Part shown: positions 58,911-64,000 of the stretch, piece after piece
Numbering within the stretch: position 1 is the stretch's first letter
How the letters are laid out: each line of letters begins with the position of its first letter
Assembly (NCBI GenBank): GCA_026874595.1
Contig: CM049313.1
Span: 68,442,659-68,506,658, forward strand
Origin: Sipunculus nudus
Lineage: Eukaryota; Annelida; Sipuncula; Golfingiida; Sipunculidae
DNA: 64,000 nt
Reading direction: 5' to 3'
The notes under the pieces: generated by a model
What the model was told of the DNA's origin: nothing
The model's database searches: none
What the model saw: only the letters and a program-made list of their open reading frames with translations
Made by a program: the position numbers and the translations under genes

Positions 58911-59240
58911 TAAGTTACATGACCCGAAAAACATATTTACGACAGGTCCACGACAGAATATTGATGAAATTTTCTTCAAAGAAGCGACTATCTTAGGGAC
59001 CTCATAAGACCTGCGTAGGGCGAGCAAACGTTTAGACTAGAGAGTCCTAACCAATGTTCCCACGACCGTCGTACAACATATATTTTATATGTGAACGCTT
59101 CCATGAAAAAAAAATTCTAAACCTACGATGGGTCCATCAGTCGTAGGCCTGCTGATAACGTACGACAGTCAAAACCATAGGTTGTTTGCTTTAGAGCGTT
59201 GATCTGTGACGGCGGTCACTCACCGTACGACGATCAGCAT

Positions 59241-59865
59241 TTCTATCTGTGTCCTCCTGACTGTGATAAAAGAATAAATAAAGCGAATGGATGAGTGAAT
59301 GGATAAATGAGCGAATGAATGAAAAATGAATAAATAATTAACAACTAAACTAACTAAACTAGACTACACAGGAAGAGAACAACTTAAGTAAACTAAGTTA
59401 TTAACTAAAATAACTTAGCTCACACTCGGATTTAAGAAGCTGCCTGCAGGTGAACATACAGAGTTAATTTATTTTTCAAGGCACGAAAGCGCCTCCTCTG
59501 CAATTTCAGTTTTGTGCAGTCTATCACAACTGTGTACCTCAAGAGTACCGTCCTTAACAAACTGCTCAGGACAAAGAAAAAAAAGTCCTACAAAAAAAAA
59601 GGTCAGAGGGGAATAATGGTCGAACTCACGAGCAAGCTATTCAGGGTATTTTTCAGCTCATTCTTTTATTCGTAACATGTTGTATGTATTTTTTCAGGGT
59701 TCCCAGTTTCCTGAGTCCCAGATGAACCTATCATGTCTAATGCAACCAGAGCTCATTCAGAAAAAAAACCTGAATGTTTTCAATCAAGACAGCCCGACAG
59801 GCCGTTAAATTCGAATTCTGCACGAGGCTCTGCTACAGTCTGGTGAGGACCTGCTCTTCCCTTCA
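59241..59865. other. Unassigned; degenerate (GAAT)n-like run
   Basis: 59285-59345 is a degenerate GAAT/GGAT-type simple repeat. 59345-59420 has ACTAA-type repeats. Nothing else is recognised. Confidence 0.45.
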
Positions 59866-59869
59866 AATA

Positions 59870-60039
59870 CAGTGGAACCCCGCCTTGCGACCACCCCGCA
59901 ACTGCGACCACCCCCACACTTTTCCTGGTCCCAAAAATATGATCCAGATAATTAAGAGACTCACAAATACGACCACCCCCAAATTACGACCACTTTGGTC
60001 AGCCCCCAAGGTGGTCGTAATTGTGGGGTTCCGACGTTG
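59870..60039. mobile_element. 170-bp pogo/Tigger-type MITE
   Basis: The left end is CAGTGGAACCCCGCCTTGCG followed by ACCACC. The complement of the right end reads CAACGTCGGAACCCCACAAT then TACGACCACC. TA flanks both ends (59868-59869, 60040-60041). 'GCGACCACC', 'ACGACCACC' and 'GGTGGTCGT' recur inside. It belongs to the same broad group as the elements at 45216 and 23377 but with different internal sequence. Confidence 0.7.
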
Positions 60040-60426
60040 TATATACAACGAGTCCGCTGTACGTATTGCGAGTATATATTACTGTGAAACAATATAATGC
60101 AGATTAAACATACTTTTAATTGTTTTAAAGCACTACATATATTTATCTAACATTGAAAGTATTAAACAGTCACGGGCCGTTACATGTGAGAAGGAAAATT
60201 AAGTGTGACTATTAACAAGAAACCGAATATCACATTTACCAAAGTGCATAACCAACATCATTTTGTTAAAACTTACAAATATATAATGTGTCCATTAAAG
60301 GGTAAATGTAAAAAACTGAAACCTTTGTGGAAAATTAGGCCCTGTCCATTAATTTATAATACACTTTCGACCTTGTTTCAAGTTTGCAAGGGACATGTCC
60401 CCGTCTCAGTGTAGAAGTTCGGGACA

Positions 60427-60653
60427 GGACCGCCTTCTGTGGCTCAGGGGTAGAGCGCAGGACTCAAAGCCGGGAGATCGTGAGTTCGAACCTCAGGCGA
60501 GGCGGTGAGGGTTTTTCACGGTCGGCCCCCATCCAGGGTGAGCGCTCTGCAGGCTTAATGGAAGGTCGTGCCCAACGGCCGGGTTTCACTCGCAAACGAG
60601 TGCGCCTTTCGGGGGTCCATTAAAAAATGGAGGCGGTTACCTTCAACAAAAAA
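60427..60653 (+). mobile_element. tRNA-derived SINE with target duplications
   Basis: Flanking 12-mers AAGTTCGGGACA (60415-60426) and AAGTTTCGGACA (60654-60665) are target duplications differing by two bases. The head is tRNA-like: CCGCCT pairs with AGGCGG as an acceptor stem, 'GTGGCTCAGGGGTAGAGC' gives the D arm and A box, and 'GTGAGTTCGAACCTCA' gives the T arm and B box. The anticodon arm does not pair well. An unrelated body follows ('GGTTTCACTCGCAAACGAGTG', 'AAATGGAGGCGGTTACC') and a short A-rich tail. Transcription would be by Pol III from the internal boxes. Confidence 0.8.
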
Positions 60654-60669
60654 AAGTTTCGGACAAAGC

Positions 60670-61555
60670 AGCCTTTGGCCCTAACACATTTTACGTAAAA
60701 CAACGCATACTCATATTCTTTAACAGTGACTTCGAGATAATTCCTTCATCCAGTTAAGATTTTCTTTATCCAGTGTATAATTTCTTGATACTTTATTCAA
60801 TAATCTTTGTATTATTCGTTTCATATTGAAAGCATTACGATATCATGAATCGGAGATACTATTCTTTGGGAAAATGTGGGAAACCGAAAAAAATATTTTT
60901 GCATAATCATAATATATACTCAATGATATATGTGATGGGATTAAAGAAGTTTGTGATTTTTAAGAGGAAACTTTGTCCTACTGCCGTGAAACCGGGGGGG
61001 GGGGGGGGAGTCCTTATTTCAGGAGAGGCAAGGGGCTCTCGGTACTCTTGTATCTGTAGTTATTCGCCCTAACATATTCTCAACATAGAACCTTACAAAC
61101 AGCAGTGAAGTAGTGCGATGGTGCAGAGCGTCAGATCTGTGTGCAAAGTGAACCAAGATTAATGTTCCCGGACAAATACCACTGCCACTAGGGTTCTATT
61201 TGCTCTTCGCTGAAGGCAACTAATGTTTGCTAACCGAGATAATATACAAAACCTGAAGTTAAAAAAATAGTCCTGCGTGAGGAATTGCCAAAAAAACAGC
61301 AATTTGTTTTTATCAATGTAAGATCTTAGATTAACATCGTGATTCCAATGAAAACTGAAACCGTAAAAAGTTAAGGAAAGGCAGCATTGTCACCAAGGCA
61401 CCGTAAGGCCAATTCACAGTGGTTGTTAGGTCACATGCTGAATCCGCAATGCCAGATGGTGCTCAATAAGGGACTTCTTTGAATTGCTGACCCGGCTCAA
61501 ATCCGCCAGGTATAATCTTGTTAATGTTGTTGGTTGGATACCTCATTGTTTGTTG
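60670..61555. other. Unassigned sequence
   Basis: A G run lies near 60994-61009. No supported exon. Confidence 0.45.
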
Positions 61556-61556
61556 C

Positions 61557-61810
61557 TTCCGCCAGGAGGGCATGCGTGCATTCCCGTTCGTGTGTTTGTG
61601 TGTGGGGTTTGTGTGTTTGTTTACAAAATAACTCACGAAATCATGAACGAAATCTCGTGAAATCTTCAGGGCATTTCGGGTTCGGGTCAAGAAGAATCGA
61701 TTTTTGGTGCACATTCACCGTCTTCTTTTGATTCTGGAGCGTCATCAAGGAACATTGCAAATGTATGGACACTTACGCACGTTTGAACCTCGGAATATGG
61801 AAACAAAAAG
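61557..61810 (+). repeat. Dispersed repeat with CCCGTTCGTGTG motif, copy 2
   Basis: Ordered matches to 35060-35220 include 'CAGGAGGGCATGCGTGCATT', 'CCCGTTCGTGTG' and 'CGGAATATGG'. Copy 2 has extra sequence between the last two blocks. Confidence 0.5.
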
Positions 61811-64000
61811 TGAATGGGAGTTGATCTGGTTGTGACTTCTAGGGTGACAATTTGATAATAAATTCAAGGTGGTATTGCAGGGCGGAGTAAAAGCGAAATG
61901 TCTATGTGGTTTCGTTCAATGCGAGGCGATGTGCGTCTGTTCTGCCTCCCTGTTCCGTGGGACTTCTGGCTTTAATACATATTTTGTCAACCTGGTCTTG
62001 GCTTCATATTGCTACCAATATTTTTACATAACATCATTCAAGATGTTAAGCATCCTCCTGAAAAAACCTCCTTTGAAAATAATTTCCTTTTTAATAGCCC
62101 CGTGTTTTATCTCATTCTTGTTGATTTTTTTTTTTTACATTTCAGCAACGTGCCCCGCCCATTTCTTGGTCCCTTGTGTATTCTGCAGTTTTTCAAGGAA
62201 GCACTGTCCATTTAAATATGTAACTCTATGATCGTCGTTTGTTTTTGTCGTTCGATGGCAATTCTCATCTCTGCATATTTTCTTCCAGTCCCGTGTAATT
62301 GCATTATCCGTTTCTATTTTAAATCAGGGATGAAACTTCCTATTAAGAGAGTTCTTAGATAGTTCTTTTACATGCGTGTGCCTGACGGCGTTTCATAATT
62401 ATTTTTTTAGTTCTTGAAATACGGTTCCGATAAAAAAACCCTCATACCTTTCTTCGATCTCAAGTTTTTTATTTCGTTTGAGAACAAAAAATTGAAACAT
62501 TCCTTGGTGTAAATTAACAAGGTATTGCTATGTCTACAATATTCATTTTAGCTTGGGCGTTCCTAGCTTTAACTTTAAGAAATGGCCACTTCATATCTTC
62601 ATATCATAAGTATTTTTTCCCGATTTACTCTAAAATGATTTTGAATGAAGCATTGATTGATAAGATCAGTTTATTTTTTTTACAAGAGTAAAGTGAACAG
62701 ATCGATATTAAAAGAGATACAAGAAAATAATTCTTTAACATAATTTTTTTTGTATGGACATAGGGCGGTAGCAAAATCTGGCAGGGGACAATAAATTATA
62801 TTTTGACCAACGCACACTACATCCAAGCTTTGATACCATAGGGAATTAGATTCGACCTGCTGGAACATCACCAGGTAGGTAGTAGAGTTGATTTGTGGTT
62901 TCACTATTTGCTACAGCATGTTATATAATGGGCAGTACCGCAGCCCAATTAAAAAAAAAACAATAAATTGGTCAAAAATTAAGGGGATGGGGTATTTCTT
63001 AACCATAATTATCTCAAAAGTCATTAGTATGACATCAATCTATAGCCAACACATTTCTGTGATAAATGATGTATAATAGTTTTTTTACCAATGCCCTGAT
63101 TACTAAATATTTGGCATTTTTAGAATGTGTTATTACTGTTGGTTTACAGTTAATCTTATTTCTGTTCTTGTCGTAGTAAATGCAGTTTGTTTTCTTATTG
63201 TTTTCTGAAACTACAGGTTTCAAAGACATCAAACATTGAGTACTATACTAAAGTTACAGTACCTTGCATTGTTTTTCCGGATATGATTCTTGTGAAATGT
63301 ATATGTGCACTAACATGTATTCATGTAACATATGGCAGGCGGCTCGATACTTGACTCTCCATATTTTTTCCCGAGCTTTCTCATTTTCTGTGACTGAGAT
63401 GTTTTATTATAACAGGCCCTGCTTATATTCTATTTATCACTCCAAACTCGAGTAAATGTATGACCCTACTTGCTCATTGGATTGAATAAATTTTGCCAAT
63501 TTGGGCAGAACGCAGGAGTCAAATGAATGTCATCTCAAAGGAGGAACTGGAAAAATAACTAGGCGTTAGACCTGTAAATTAATAGAGAAAGATCAACTTT
63601 GTACATTGATTTGTTTAGCAACTAAAATGCTAAATTGGTATTGTTAAGTAGAGTGTAGTTGGAGTGGTCCATTTGGCTTTCCATACAAAACATTTTAGCA
63701 TTTATGTGATGAAAAACTGTCTTTAGCTGTCAACTTCACTTGATTGGGTAAAAGTCTGTGTAGTGAAGATTCACTACTTCATTAATCTGGTAAGTTTTAT
63801 TCACTCTGTTAGAAATGGTAGTTTGTTTCAATGGTAGAAGAAAATTTGGAATGGGTCACTTAATAATTTTCTTGCTCAATGAAGGTTCAAACCAATGCAC
63901 TTGACTCATGTTACCAAGAGCACAAGGCTTGGGAGGTAGCTAGAGGTCATGACTAGCTATACGTACTAAAACTATGCATAGGTTTATTATAAAAATACTG
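61811..64000. other. AT-rich sequence, nothing recognised
   Basis: Several 60-120 codon frames (for example 61869-62231, plus) are rich in Phe, Ile and Leu from AT-rich codons. None has a motif or coding composition. Confidence 0.5.

Larger units (their letters stand above)
57717..59240. repeat. TACGAC/GTCGTA-rich repeat pair split by a Harbinger element
   Basis: Block 1 begins 'TCTTAAGCCTATGTCACATA' (57719). Block 2, after removal of the Harbinger element and one TAA copy, begins 'TCTTAAGCCTAAGTTACATG'. Both continue with 'ACGACAGG' and 'CACGACAGAAT'/'GCGACAAAAAT'. The two blocks are therefore tandem or paired copies of one family, dense in short palindromic GTCGTACGAC motifs. No protein is encoded. 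Confidence 0.55.

Noticed and set aside
60431-60505. Functional tRNA gene
   Set aside because: The anticodon stem does not pair, the sequence continues into a SINE body with target duplications, and a truncated copy exists near 42785.

Overview
This looks like AT-rich, intron- or intergene-type DNA from a marine invertebrate. A bivalve or other mollusc is most likely. The reasoning is indirect: the base composition is low in GC, long (TA)n tracts are very frequent, and there is a dispersed repeat family with a 'GTCCGTCGTCCGTC' head and a 'CATGGGTCACTTGTT' tail of a type I associate with bivalves. tRNA-derived SINEs, a Penelope-like retroelement, Harbinger and pogo-like DNA elements and a foldback element are also present. 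There is no prokaryotic gene organisation, and no rRNA gene, functional tRNA gene or CRISPR array.

Gene content is very thin. The best candidate is a complete 134-codon open frame on the minus strand (28533-28937). It predicts a Ser/Arg-rich, tail-anchored single-pass membrane protein and sits in an exon with a plausible 3' splice site. Two weaker candidate exons are a minus-strand open segment at 56884-57198 behind a splice acceptor, and a plus-strand terminal-exon-like segment at 55219-55500 ending in AATAAA. I recognise none of the three products.

The rest is mostly repeats. 690-1200, 1715-1860, 7495-7745 and 17740-18120 hold old copies of one unnamed AT-rich family. 1861-2845 is a copy of the GTCCG-head repeat, and 2849-4440 is a ~77-bp satellite. 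6474-7152 has an inverted relative at 41245-41685. 14402-16991 is a well-preserved GTCCG-head element with a seven-unit ~340-bp array and 12-bp subterminal inverted repeats, resembling a non-autonomous Helentron (HINE). 19945-21877 is a foldback element with 22-bp tandem units in its arms and a 6-bp target duplication. 29399-30858 and 39873-41998 are further GTCCG-head copies.

31474-33702 is a decayed Penelope-like element. Its coding remnant is flanked by ~600-bp inverted arms, and each arm carries a hammerhead ribozyme motif. 43724-43897 is a small inverted-repeat unit around a tRNA-like core. 45216-45399, 59870-60039 and 23377-24165 are pogo/Tigger-type non-autonomous elements. 46856-47541 and 58104-58910 are Harbinger-type elements, the second with a frameshifted transposase fragment. 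60427-60653 is a tRNA-derived SINE with target duplications. The remaining stretches are AT-rich and show nothing I can name.
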